A stretch of 64,000 bases of DNA from Chromobotia macracanthus. Its lineage: Eukaryota > Chordata > Actinopteri > Cypriniformes > Botiidae. Positions 47,992 to 58,416 of this stretch are shown here, piece after piece. The translations under genes and the position numbers were made by a program. The DNA lies in the NCBI GenBank assembly GCA_036877525.1, contig JAZGTH010000068.1, positions 3,924,001-3,988,000 of the forward strand. The letters run 5' to 3'. Within the stretch, counting starts at the first letter, position 1; the number at the start of each line of letters is the position of its first letter. The notes beneath the pieces were generated by a model. That model saw nothing but the letters and a program-made list of their open reading frames with translations. It had not been told where the DNA came from and made no database searches.

Positions 47992-48236
47992 TGTGTGTGT
48001 GGGTTTGAATATGTGGTTTACGAAGACACAAATGTGCATAATGACGTGTCCTCAAAAACCAAATCGCTTAAAAAAACATACTAAATTGTGATTTTTTGTT
48101 AATCAAAAAATGCCTCACGTTTTCTGTGAGGTTAGGTAGAGTGGGTAGGGGTAGAACGAGGGTTTTTATACCATATAAAAACCATTACGTCCTCATAAAC
48201 TATATATGCCAACATATGTGTGTGTGTGTGTGTGTC
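47992..48236 (+). mobile_element. Cyprinid interspersed repeat bounded by GT tracts
   Basis: It runs TGTGTGTGT, GTGGTTTACGAAGACACAAA, then AAATCGCTTAAAAAAACATA and CTAAATTGTGATTTTTTGTT. After that come TTTTCTGTGAGGTTAGG, GGGTAGGGGTAG and ATATAAAAACCATTACGTCC, ending in a GT tract at 48217-48236. This order matches a very common cyprinid element with a telomere-like GGTTAGGG/GGGTAGGG middle. The centre here is shortened. It is non-coding. Confidence 0.72.
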
Positions 48237-51200
48237 AGAAAGACAAACGTGAAAGTGCACTGCTCACACTCAGACACAATGAATGCATGTTTTATTCTCT
48301 CTTGCATATATATGTCACTCTTTTCTCCCTCACATTATGTTTCTACTGAACAAAAGAGTGACGTCTTAACCAGCGTCGTAATGCTCTGAAAGAGTCACAA
48401 TACTCTGAAGAAAATTAAATGGTGACAAAGCAGCGGAAAAGCTTATTTATGGTGTTTCTCAAAATACCAACTCTACAGTATATTACAATTGCTCTCTTTT
48501 TTCCTATCATGACTGCTTCACTGTTGGGATGCAATTAACTGCTCTAGCAATTAATGAAGAAACTGAAAAGTGGTATATGAAGTGTGCTTTTATATGGTTT
48601 GAGACGTGGCCATTCCCAGCAATTACATACCATTGTTACATTCTTGTTTCAATGTGTTCTGCTCAGCTATTGTACATTTATAACAAGTATGTTTTTAACA
48701 ATAATGTTTAGCTCTAAAGGTAAGTCTGATAATGAATGAGGTTGTTTTTTGCAGTTTGAAATTAGTATAATTGCTCATTTATTCATTTTAAAGTGAACAA
48801 TATTTCACTTTTGTCACAATATATAGAATAATCTACAGAATCTTCCAATGAATAATGATTAGCTACAGCTGGTTTATCTGTCACGTGCTGCATGAAGACA
48901 TGCTCATACCAGCCTGACAAATCATTTATATCAGTGAAGTTTTCAGCAGTATGATCTCCTGAAGTGCAGCGCATGCATTCTGGGTGAATCTTGAAATTTG
49001 CTCTTTCAGAATGATGTTGATGTTTAGATTTAATGTTGTGATATGGTGCTTTAGATTTGTAGGGTCGGAAAACTACAAAAAGGTTCTTTCACTATTGTGT
49101 CACTGATGTTCTCACACGTGTGTGTATGTATGAATGTGTATGTATATATGTATTTATATACTTGGCTGTGCTGAGGAATGGTCAGTGTGTACAGACATGA
49201 TTGAGTCATACTCAGGAAAGAGGATCACAGGCATGTTGCTGAGGCTGAAGGTGAGAGGTTAGACAGTGCAGATTTTCTGTAACACCTTCTGTGTCTGTTG
49301 TATTTGACCACCGCTGGTCAATTGAGAAAATGTTGACTAGAGGTGCTTGTGTGTAAACCTGTGTGTGTGTGTGTGTGTGTGGTTGTTCTGACCTCCCAAA
49401 GCAATGTGTTTAACATTCATCACTTAAGGGAAGAACAAGTAAATACTTTTATTCAACATACACAGACTGAGGCAGAGTAAACACGAAATGGCCAAGAGGC
49501 TATATCCAATGGCTATAAACACTATGTGTGAGTCTGTGTGTGTGAGACAGCTGTGAAGAAATATATGGTAGTAGATCGGGGTAAGCATGGTTTGGGGGCA
49601 ACACCAAAAGGTCGCCACAACAAGCAACCTACACAAACACCACAGGGCTTTATATGAGCACCACCCCATCTGTCATTACTGGTATCCGTCACAAATATTC
49701 CACTTATGAACACAACATGTCAAAAAACAAAGATCAAAATGACATGTTAACAAGTCAGATATTGTCTAAAAAGATGCTGAACCGTAGCACAGACACGTTC
49801 TGTGTCAGTCCGTTATATTTTCAGTATGAAACTCAAGGTTTGTGAATCTCATACACAGAAATCCTTGAGACAAAGGCTGCATGCTAAAGAACTCACTGTA
49901 CAAGTTAATGGAAGCACCCAATGATGTTTCCAGACATACAGAGACCAATGTTTATTTTTCTGTTTTCGTCATCTCAACATGACTTGAGAAAGAAAAGGTA
50001 TCTTGAGTTTTCTGTGACCTCAGCTATCCTCGGGAAAACAAACAAAACCAAACAAGAATAACAGTGATGCCTCCAGATAACAAAATATCGAACAAATGTC
50101 ATCCTGGCAGTTAGTATATATTTTTTTTATTTTAGTTCTATGTTTTTTGGTCAAATTAAACACCCTCACCTTTTTATAGAGCCTTTTTAAAACACTGACA
50201 CATCTTCAGCAAAAAATTAAAGGGCATATTACTTATCGGCATTTTCATGCACTTGTAAACACATTAAAAGAGATTTTTCAAAGAATACAATAAATTAAAT
50301 TAAGGAAAGAAATCAATACCTCCAATTTGCTAAGCATTCTTTAGGTCAGATTTTTGTGGCCTCACCAAACTAGATTTTAATGAATCAGTTAGACGTGAAT
50401 TATGAAGTGATGTAAGTATAACAGGCCTTTACTTATTTCCATGGCAACACCCTCCGTCAATGGTATGTCCTGTGAGAAAAATGTGGGTAGTTAAACGCTG
50501 CATTATTCACAAAAGAACAGTCCTGCAAATTAATCTCCCCACCTGGTGTGCGCAACACTCCACTGAAACCTGCTGTATTGTTTTCTGTGCCTTATTTGAA
50601 CAGGTCTTACTGGCTGAAGAATTACTCACAGGTGGAGTGGATGGATGAACCCACCACCTGTGTCTACTGGGTTAGATTTGGGGTGACTGAAAGCATTTAG
50701 TGCATTCACGACAAACTACCCGCCAGAGGTATTTATTTTGCTCAAACAAACCAGAGGTACCATAATCACGACGCAATCACACTCTGATTGGTCGAAGCCA
50801 GGTGGAGGCACAATAAAATGCTCTGTTAGGTTTAAGCAAGAGGAATACAAAGAAGTTAGATCAGAATAGTTTCAGTACCATTCAGTGTGCATTATGCAAC
50901 ATTTGCATGGAATACCAATACTGTCAAAATGTGCATTCTGCAAGCAGCGCACAATGCATGAAATGTCAAATCCCAAAGTCAACTTTGTTTTCTTGACTTA
51001 TTAACTGATTAGGCTGTCAAAATCAACATGAAGTAAAACTTATGCTAAGCACCTTATATTCCAAATGTAAAAAAAAATAATGTCTTTATATTTTATTCTC
51101 AAAATATAATAAATTGCTCCTCTGAAACGTTTGGCTGATATCACACACCTCTGTCACTTTATCAGCCACCTGCAGGTTCACTGTGGAATGTGACAAGCCA

Positions 51201-51287
51201 ACAACATATTGATTGTTGAAATAAAGTCCTGCTGTTACATGTTACAGCTTGAAAAAAAGAATACAATTACAAAATGACTATTTCTAG
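48237..51287. other. Gene-free stretch with GT tract
   Basis: Unique DNA with a GT microsatellite at 49361-49381. Overlapping minus frames at 49424-49713 are featureless. The phrase CTCTGATTGGTCG near 50783 resembles the 26.0 and 32.3 kb phrases. Confidence 0.45.
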
Positions 51288-51311
51288 AAGTACATTGTCA
51301 TCAATGTACTT
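51288..51311. other. Perfect 10 bp hairpin
   Basis: AAGTACATTG (51288-51297) pairs with CAATGTACTT (51302-51311) over a 4-base loop. Confidence 0.5.
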
Positions 51312-51839
51312 TTTTCATGACATTTCAGTACTAAGGTGTCATTTCTGCCAACTCCGCCCCTAAATATGACAAACTAAATATTGGTCACTGGTCAGTCAGG
51401 CGTCTTCCCTACGTGGCTACATGAGACTAACATTTGATTCATCCTGAGACCCTGATTCATCCTGCATTAAGCAGATACACTAGGCATAATTCCACAGCTG
51501 TGAGCTAATTCCAAATTCAGACAAGACACTTTTCTAGCTTTTATTTGTTTTATTCGTTTTATCATTGTCTTTCACTAATCTTGACTCACTAATCTTGACT
51601 GCAGTGTAGGAGAAGGTTGAAATTTCCTCTACAGCTTAAACACTATTACCTCAATGTCGTCACCTAATGCCTCATTTAATTAGTTAGTTGATTGTGATGC
51701 TTCAGTAAAATATCGTTCCCATGAAATCTTTCTCTCACACTTTAAGTACAAAGCTATTGGGCTTATTTCTCACCTCACAGAGAGAGATAAGGGCTGTACA
51801 AACACAGGCACGCTTAATAACGGGGCTTATATCCATGTT
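51312..51839. other. Gene-free stretch
   Basis: Unique AT-rich DNA. The phrase ACTAATCTTGACT is repeated in tandem near 51574-51600. Confidence 0.4.
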
Positions 51840-51840
51840 T

Positions 51841-51925
51841 CTTAAGGGACAGTTGAGCCAAAAAGGAAAATTATTTTGTCGTCTTCTCACTCTCACGATG
51901 CTTCGTTTGAGGCACAAATGGAAAT
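51841..51925 (+). mobile_element. TTAA-type MITE 5' fragment
   Basis: TTAAGGGACAGTTGAGCC, then AAAATTATTTTGTCGTCTTC and TCACTCTCACGATG, correspond to the 5' end of the TTAAAGGGATAGTTCACCC MITE. The match is older than the copy at 41682. A 3' end of the same type lies at 52637-52692. Confidence 0.55.
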
Positions 51926-52283
51926 CTTAAGTCATCATTCACTGATAATCTAGGTTTCTGCCCTGGCCCTCAAATGTCCTTCAAGCTTCTATATGTTAAT
52001 AAACTTTTGTCTTAAATAATTTAGGCCGCTACTGTTTTCCAGAAAGCGGATGTAAATACTTTCTTTCCAAACTCAGGGCCTGATTTATGCATTGATGGAC
52101 CTCATAAATCAACCAATCATAAACCGTAATGCCAAAGCATCTGACTGAATAATACATAGGTTGTAAGACATGAATGCAGAAAAAAGAAAAAAAAACACTG
52201 CTTTAAAAATACTAGGTGTACCAATGAAACAGCCTGCATGTACCTGAAGTCAGAGAGAACAATCGATATTTGATATCACTATT
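51926..52283. other. Spacer in the repeat cluster
   Basis: Unique AT-rich DNA between MITE fragments; nothing recognised. Confidence 0.4.
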
Positions 52284-52428
52284 CAGCTCTGCTCCTGGAG
52301 GACCACAGTCCTGCAGCTTAGTTCCAACCCCTGTAGTATTCTTGAAAACCTTGATTAAGTTGTTCAGGTGTGTTAATTAGGCTTGGAACCAAACTCTGCA
52401 GGACAGTGGCCCTCCAGGACCCTGGCTG
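52284..52428. mobile_element. 145 bp palindromic MITE (GCTCCTGGAGG type)
   Basis: The left arm (52284-52325, GCTCCTGGAGGACCACAGTC) is inverted at the right arm (52385-52428, CAGTGGCCCTCCAGGACCC). Between them is GTGTGTTAATTAGGC-type sequence. This is a well-known cyprinid palindromic element, probably non-autonomous hAT-like. No target duplication can be defined by eye. Confidence 0.8.
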
Positions 52429-52574
52429 AAAAGCCCTGGCATACGGTGAACGACAGGGCAGGATTACCGACCAGGCATGAGGGGCAAACACACCGGGGCC
52501 TAAGACTCCCAGGGGCCTCGAGCAGTTGGATTGATGATGAGTTATACCTCTGCATCCAGTAATAAATCTTAACA
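52429..52574. repeat. GC-rich repeat-like patch
   Basis: GCATGAGGGGCAAACACACC, then GGGGCCTAAGACTCCCAGGG and GCCTCGAGC, resembles the GGGGGCCC patch at 32029-32077. It may be a shared old repeat. Low confidence. Confidence 0.3.
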
Positions 52575-52692
52575 TTGCATATGGATGGACGTGAGGGCGA
52601 GTAAATTATGACAGAACTATAAATCTTTCTGTGCCGTATGGAACAAGGGAGGGAGAGTAAATCATGATAGAATTTTCTTTTTGGGTGATGTA
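52575..52692 (+). mobile_element. Two successive MITE 3' ends
   Basis: GTGAGGGCGAGTAAATTATG with ACAGAA (about 52591-52616) and a second AGGGAGAGTAAATCATGATA with GAATTTTCTTTTTGGGTGA (about 52650-52688) are two copies of the 3' terminal motif of the TTAA-type MITE. Two 3' ends in tandem suggest one element inserted into another or a tandem end duplication. Confidence 0.55.
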
Positions 52693-53126
52693 ACGTTTGA
52701 CAAGGCTTAAACAAACTTGGTGGGACGGTTTAACAGCAATCCTGTTAGGATACATGTGTTCGTACGATCTGACCCTTACCACTCTTGCTTCCATAGGGCG
52801 GTGGACAGCTAATTACTGTCTATCTCAATGCTGGTGCGAAAATGAATTATGCATTAGAGTAGGCAAAGCTTTTTCAGTGATACTTATCCATTATTAATGT
52901 TAAAGCCATTACACATTTTGTCCAGCGCTCACATTTGGATACAACAGCAGAGGTAATATATTAATATGGCATGTCGGCTCTTTGGCAGATAGTGATGTAG
53001 AGTAGCAGGGGTAGAGCTATGCATCTAATCCAATGATGGGAGTACACAACGTTAATTATTATAGTGGAGGCATTAACTGATCAAAGCACACACTGAGTGA
53101 ACTTTCCAGAAACCTGCCACTGACCA
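52693..53126. other. Gene-free stretch
   Basis: Unique DNA, nothing recognised. Confidence 0.4.
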
Positions 53127-53267
53127 CTGCTGGGTAGCATTGCATTATCAGTGCAAAGGTCATGGGTTCGATTTTCAGGGAACACACTTACTGATGAAAT
53201 GTGTAACTTGAATGCACTGTAAGTTGCTTTGGATAAAAGCATCTGCTAAATGCATAAATGTAAATAA
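53127..53267 (+). mobile_element. tRNA-derived SINE with TTGGATAAAAGC tail
   Basis: Box B GGTTCGATTTT (53165-53175) is followed by GGGAACACACTTACTGATG, GTGTAACTTGAATGCACTG and the diagnostic tail TAAGTTGCTTTGGATAAAAG (53220-53239), then CATCTGCTAAATGCATAAAT. Box A is eroded. Many cyprinid and other teleost genomes carry this SINE type. It is the reference copy here for the fragments at 648, 19452 (head only) and 56366. Confidence 0.85.
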
Positions 53268-53500
53268 AACATTTAAACCCGAAGCTTGTCTGGCTACAAG
53301 TTACTTCTTGTAGTTTAACTACAGTCAAGGAAAAGTAGATTATTTCAATGAGGATCATTGAAGATAATGCGCTTCAAATAAGAGAGAGGATGTTTAATGA
53401 GACCTCAGTTTACATGGTTTAAATCTGCCTGTAAAAAACGTTACAGAAACTACAGTCACTTCACTGAAAAATACACAAACTACTTTAAGGCATAGGGTCA
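53268..53500. other. Spacer
   Basis: Unique AT-rich DNA, nothing recognised. Confidence 0.4.
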
Positions 53501-53502
53501 TT

Positions 53503-54338
53503 CCACGTCAAATCAACCAAATGAAATATTTTTACAGAGGTATCACCAACATAGAAAGTGATGAAAGCTAAAATATGAAATGCCATTGTTGAATGGTTAC
53601 TGAGTAATCCACTAATTTGTAGAGGGAGGTCAAAATGACAATTTTTACCTGAAATTTGGTGCCATTTTAGAGAGGGTAAAAAATGACGTGAGAAAGATGC
53701 CAGCATCATGAAAGGATAATGTCAGCAACATTCAAAGGCTAAATTATGCCTATACATATACATGTATGAAAAACAAAAGTGAAATGAAGGTACTGCATGA
53801 GTTAAATAGCTGTCTTCCTTATTCTTAATAACAGTATATTTTTAGACTCTCAAAAAATCAACATATTAAAAATATTGTTTTATGTGAATAAGTACAGGTA
53901 CATATCTAGCTTCAACATTATTTTGTTCTTCAGACTTTCCTTTTTAAAAGAAATTAAGGACGAGAGTTTTGCAAAGTGACCCACATTTGGTTACTGATAA
54001 CTGAAAATGTGTACAATTTAGCAGTTTGAACACATTTATATCCCCATATCTCTGAAACTGAACCACATAGGGCCTTAAAAATGTAGCTCCCAAAAGAGAA
54101 GTTGCTCAAGAATGAGACTCTAAAGGACATTAAAATATTTCTAATATGTCTTCAGTTACAACCATGTTAATTCTGGAAAAAATGAACTGACACCACTGGC
54201 ATAATAATATAACATAAATTGCATAAATAATATAACAAAAAAAGTCAAGAGATTTTACTAACAGATCTACCAATCTCTGTGTAAAAAAGTCCTTTTTACA
54301 ACTTCTAATATGGCTCCAAATTTCAGGTGAAAATTTGG
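53503..54338. mobile_element. Foldback interspersed element, about 0.84 kb
   Basis: It starts with GGTCATTCCACGTCAAATCA, a familiar cyprinid repeat opening. Inverted arms lie at about 53639-53690 and 54287-54336: the left carries TTTTTACCTGAAATTTGGTG and the right the inverted CCAAATTTCAGGTGAAAATT. The middle is AT-rich with no open frame of note. Its right side is cut exactly where the inverted V-SINE begins. Confidence 0.6.
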
Positions 54339-54340
54339 AC

Positions 54341-54470
54341 TCCCGGAGCAGTGGGGGTTAGGTGCCTTGCTCAAAGGCTCTGCAGTTGTTACCTTTTGGC
54401 ATTAAAATCGATCTGGCAACCTTCAGGTTACAAGTCCAACTTTCTAACCAGTAGGCCACAACTGCCCCCA
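54341..54470 (-). mobile_element. V-SINE, inverted, 3' truncated
   Basis: Read on the minus strand: GGGGGCAGTTGTGGCCTACT (box A side), GGTTGCCAGATCGATTTT (eroded box B) and the core CCTTTGAGCAAGGCACCTAA, ending at CTCCGGGAG. The tail seen at 23961-24036 is missing. It directly abuts the right arm of the foldback element, so it probably inserted into it. Confidence 0.85.
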
Positions 54471-56064
54471 TGTTAGCTGCCTTTGTCCATGTTTCTCACC
54501 ATAATCTTCCTCTTTAACACTTGTCTTTATCCATCTGCCTCTTTTCTAGAATTGACAATTTTCCCCCTTTCTCCGAAACGTGTTGGCATATTGTTTACAG
54601 CACAATCCTTCCCATTTGTAGGATAAGAGGAAAATGTAGGACTTGCAGGGCTTCTAACCTCAAAGCCCACCAGTAAATCACGTTCATGTGACACTCACAC
54701 AGATTCAAAAGAAGAAACAGAATCTGAATGAAATAACACACACAGCAGCAGACGCAGGTGAGTCACACAGGCTTTCATGTATCTGGGTCTTTGTGACAAG
54801 ATTGCAAGGTGCGTCTGTTGTGAACATGGTCTGAGGCTCTTTCTGCTCGGTCCAACTCAATGCAGCATGGTTCCTACAAAAGAAACCACAATTGCATGTT
54901 GAGTGGCATTTACTTCTACAGTCTCCACATAAGACAGTGCAGGCGCCATGCGAGGCTTGTCTGGCGACGGCTGACTGTTAGTTTGGCTGTAATGATCTAA
55001 GTGCTAATGTGTGAAATTTAATTATGGAGCTACTTAGTTGGGTGTTTCTTCTGGGCTGAGGGTCCCAGGGTGTGGTCAGTGTACACTACTGGAGTAACAA
55101 GTACAAAATAATATTGCTTACAAGGCTGTCCAAAGTTACACATTAGAATATCAAAACATCACAAATATGCCCTGCACCACTAATTGCATGTTTATACTGG
55201 TATTCAGCATATATGCAAATGAGAAAACAACAATCTGCAGTCAACAATTTGAAACCCGTGCAACCATTCAGAAATTAAAAAATGAAAATCTATTAAATTG
55301 CAGCCGAATACCTAAATCTGAATTGAGGTAGTAAAGAATTGTAGCTCATTGTAAATAAAAAAGTTCAGCTATAATGGAATCTGTAAATGCAGTTTGTCAG
55401 TATAATTTTTAGTATGAATTCAATACAAAATGTAGAGATAAACAGCTGTTTTAACAAAATATTTAATTTGCTACCAAATGAAGACAAGAAAGATAACGCA
55501 AAAATAAGCAGTGTTTTTTCTCTATCTCTATTAGAGTATCTAATAAACAGAGCTTTTTTATTTTATTAGTATCCTTATTGCTTCTGTGGCAGATAAATGA
55601 TTTTAAATTATTATTTTATTTTCTGATTTTAAACAAGCGATTACTCATTTTTAAGATTAATCGCCATGTTATTTACTGACTTTTTTGTTAGTAACTTAGC
55701 AACTGCTGGTTCAGTTTTAAAGTGGCTTCTCTGACAATACCTTGTGTGCAGTGCAAGTGTCGCTCTCACCTTATGAGCTCGGCACTCTTCTGGTGAAAAG
55801 AGTTGAGAGGTTGAGTCAGGCTAAGCTCACTCTCACCCTCTTCACCCAAACTCAATCCCTCAGATCTCCTCAGATTACTTCACTGCCCACTGAAGTCTAC
55901 ACATCTGAACTGAGCTGTGATAGATAACAGCAGAGTTATTTCTTTTACATTCAAAGAGAAGAGACAGTTTTTCTGAGGTTATTTCTATAATTCATAATTA
56001 GACCAGATTAGAGGATTTTCATGCTGTTTTATTTTGTTTTCTGCTGGTTTGTGTTCCAGGGTGA
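54471..56064. other. Gene-free stretch
   Basis: Unique DNA. Frames at 55387-55569 and 55742-55927 (+) are about 60 codons and featureless. Confidence 0.45.
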
Positions 56065-56273
56065 AACCTATTGTAGCTGGTGAAGCTAGTTGACTATGGC
56101 TGGTCAAGCTACAGTAGATCTTGACTGCCACTGGTCATTACATGGTTTCATTGTATTGAAATGAGTGGTGCGGGAGTTTTGTAATATATTTTGTTTTTTC
56201 CAAAAGAAGAATGGAATGTCATTGAGGGTGAGTGATGTCCATGTTTTTTTTTGGGATGAACTATCCATTTAAG
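56065..56273 (+). mobile_element. CTGGT-rich repeat joined to a MITE 3' end
   Basis: AGCTGGTGAAGCTAGTTGAC and GGCTGGTCAAGCTAC (56077-56112) resemble the fish AGCTGGTCAAGCTGG repeat. After it, ATGTCATTGAGGGTGAGTGA and TTTTTTTTGGGATGAACTAT then CCATTTAA (to 56273) form a TTAA-type MITE 3' end. Confidence 0.5.
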
Positions 56274-56365
56274 CATATATGCAACTCATGCTGCAGACCA
56301 GAATCCAAAACAAAATACATGCTAGAAATACACAAACGTAAACATATACATTTAGCTTTCTCCAT

Positions 56366-56515
56366 TCCTGTAGCCCAAGCGGTAACACGCAGCAGTAGCG
56401 ACGCTAAGGTCACCACTTCCATTCCCAGGGAATGCATGGACATACTGATAAAATTTATATCTGGGGTGCCCTGCGGGTTGTATTGAAAGAAAAGCACCTG
56501 CCAAATGCTTGAAAA
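56366..56515 (+). mobile_element. tRNA-derived SINE, degraded copy
   Basis: Box A side TGTAGCCCAAGCGGTAA (56370-56386), eroded box B (CACTTCCATTCCC, about 56414-56426), then CAGGGAATGCATGGACATAC and TGATAAAATTTATA. The tail ends in AAAAGCACCTGCCAAATGCT. Organisation and tail match the SINE at 53127-53267, with more decay. Confidence 0.7.
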
Positions 56516-56569
56516 CAGTGATAGAATTTGACACTATCAGGAAAGAAATCACAGCTTGATAGCATTTTC

Positions 56570-56850
56570 TTCAATGCACCAACTACGGCCCTCTGAACCA
56601 GCTAGATTAGCTGCACTTTCTAGCGCACAACACACAAACAAACGTTTTCCGTCTGTAGCTAATTGGCCTCTCCAGGGATTTGAGAGCAGGAACAGGAGAA
56701 GGTGCTTGTTAATGAGGACAGCTCCTATGGCTGGCCTGAGTTCCCCCGCGTTACGTCACGTGGGTCTCCTTGTACCGCGAGGCCGTGACCTTCGCCCGGC
56801 TCTTATTAGCTAAGGCTTGTTGAACAACTTCTCTGGCTGACTAATTAAAT
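56570..56850. promoter_or_regulatory. Candidate regulatory island with CRE and E-box
   Basis: A GC-richer block with TTACGTCA (56751-56758) overlapping CACGTG (56757-56762), plus CTAATTGG, GTTAATGAGG and TTATTAGCTAAGG motifs. CRE and E-box overlap is a known CREB/ATF and bHLH arrangement. The 85-codon frame 56556-56813 has no recognised feature. Promoter or enhancer status is inferred. Confidence 0.35.
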
Positions 56851-57329
56851 TTTCTGCTGTATTTTTTAAGACATCGAGTCAAAAGAATAAGTGTGGTAAA
56901 GGTGCTTATTAGTGTACTTGGCATTTTTTCACACCTTTAAAATAACCTAGAGGGGAAAAACAAGTGACTCCACAGAATATAGGATAGGCTTGGGAGCCAA
57001 TATAAATCCTTCTAATGTAAATTAAATTCTGTTAAATAAAAATAAAATGTGTTTGTATTTAATAATTAATAGCTATAATAGCTATGTATTTAATAATCAA
57101 TAAATAATACCGTCATATCCAAAAGCTGCCCAACTGTATTTAAATGATTTTTTTTTTATTTCTCGACCGCTTTGCATACGATTCTAAACAGTAAACCAAA
57201 CAGTGCGTCTACGAGTACACAAAACTCCTCTCTGATCTGTTTGCCCGGTATGTCATCAAATACTTCAGTGAAAAAAAGCCACAATCCCCTTTAGAAACTC
57301 TGAGTAAAATCAAAATGAAAGCCCGACGT
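56851..57329. other. AT-rich spacer
   Basis: GTATTTAATAAT is repeated with an AATAGCTATAATAGCTAT palindrome near 57056-57115. Otherwise nothing recognised. Confidence 0.4.
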
Positions 57330-57960
57330 GGTCAGAATAAAAAATAAGCATGACATTTATAAGCATTCCAGGTGCTGTTTGTGATTCAACGGTGTGCTCT
57401 TTATAACCATCAACAATAGTGTGCCTCGCATTCTGAAGGCTGGGAAATACACAAACTTTTGTAAAACATATTATCAAATGAAACAGTACTATTAACGTCC
57501 CAATATGAATGTCTGGCATTCATTTTCTAACACTCAGGTTCTCCCTATTCATTTTCTGCAAATGGATGCCAATACACAACACAGCATTAATTCAAAAGAT
57601 TGATTTGATTTCCAGCAACATGGAGAAAAACATTGTTCCAATATCACGCAAAGGACATCATTGTATTTTGTTATTCCCGCATACCAGATGTCTTTTGTGA
57701 TGCTATTGACAAAATAATTACTCACAATTTGTGTGCCAGTGTAAATATAGCTTGATGTTACAACAAGGCGGCGTTTGGCAAAGAAAGAAACAGCAGTGCC
57801 GAATTGCTTCGAGACATCGCGCCTGTAAATGAAAAGGTGGTCTGGTGTGCTCGCAGAACTTTTCACGTCAAGGACATTCTCAATTGGACTTAAGCTTCAA
57901 ATGCTGGCTGTTATTGTGCAGGCTGCAGGTTTATCGATCTCTACTGGTTTCCCAGCAGGT
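57330..57960. promoter_or_regulatory. Candidate conserved non-coding element
   Basis: About 0.6 kb of complex, non-repetitive sequence with GCATTAATTCAAAAG, AAAATAATTACTC and CAATTTGTGTGCC motifs and no obvious repeat. Antisense frames at 57549-57866 and 57509-57700 show no protein features. The uninterrupted complexity over this length is unusual for this window and suggests selective constraint. Confidence 0.35.
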
Positions 57961-58340
57961 AAATGTATTCTCTGAACTGTAAAAGCAGCCTAGTTCTAGC
58001 CATGGGCTTCAGAGATCGTGTGCTTGTCTCGCCGGCGGCCTATCAGAATGCATCAGGTAGCATCCGCGAGGTCATTTATCTGTGTCAGGGGCTGCATGTT
58101 AGTGTGGAGTCTGCTAGAGTTTCCTACCAGCAACTAGAGACCACCTGTGATCAGTGACACAATGACACATCTGTCTTGGGTAGAGAGAATTTGGGTTTTG
58201 TAGCAGAGAGAAGGAATAATTGTAACGCTCAATAATCTACAAGCGGCTATAATTTCACGCACAGTGACCATATTAGTTCAAAGTACAATGACAGTTCAAT
58301 GCTCCACCTGCTTGTAAAATAACACACAGTTTAAGTCACG
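57961..58340. other. Unique sequence, nothing recognised
   Basis: Short 64-codon frame (57963-58157, +) without features. Confidence 0.4.
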
Positions 58341-58343
58341 ACC

Positions 58344-58346
<3 letters not shown>

Positions 58347-58388
<42 letters not shown>

Positions 58389-58416
58389 ATCAACTCTCTA
58401 TATACACGATCAACTC
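58347..58416. repeat. TA microsatellite plus short direct repeat
   Basis: A TA tract (58347-58380) is followed by CACACAC and two copies of ACACGATCAACTC (58384-58396 and 58404-58416). Confidence 0.85.

Noticed and set aside
49424..49713. Cysteine-rich peptide gene (-)
   Set aside because: Two overlapping minus frames share the same DNA, partly simple-repeat derived; no signal or start context.
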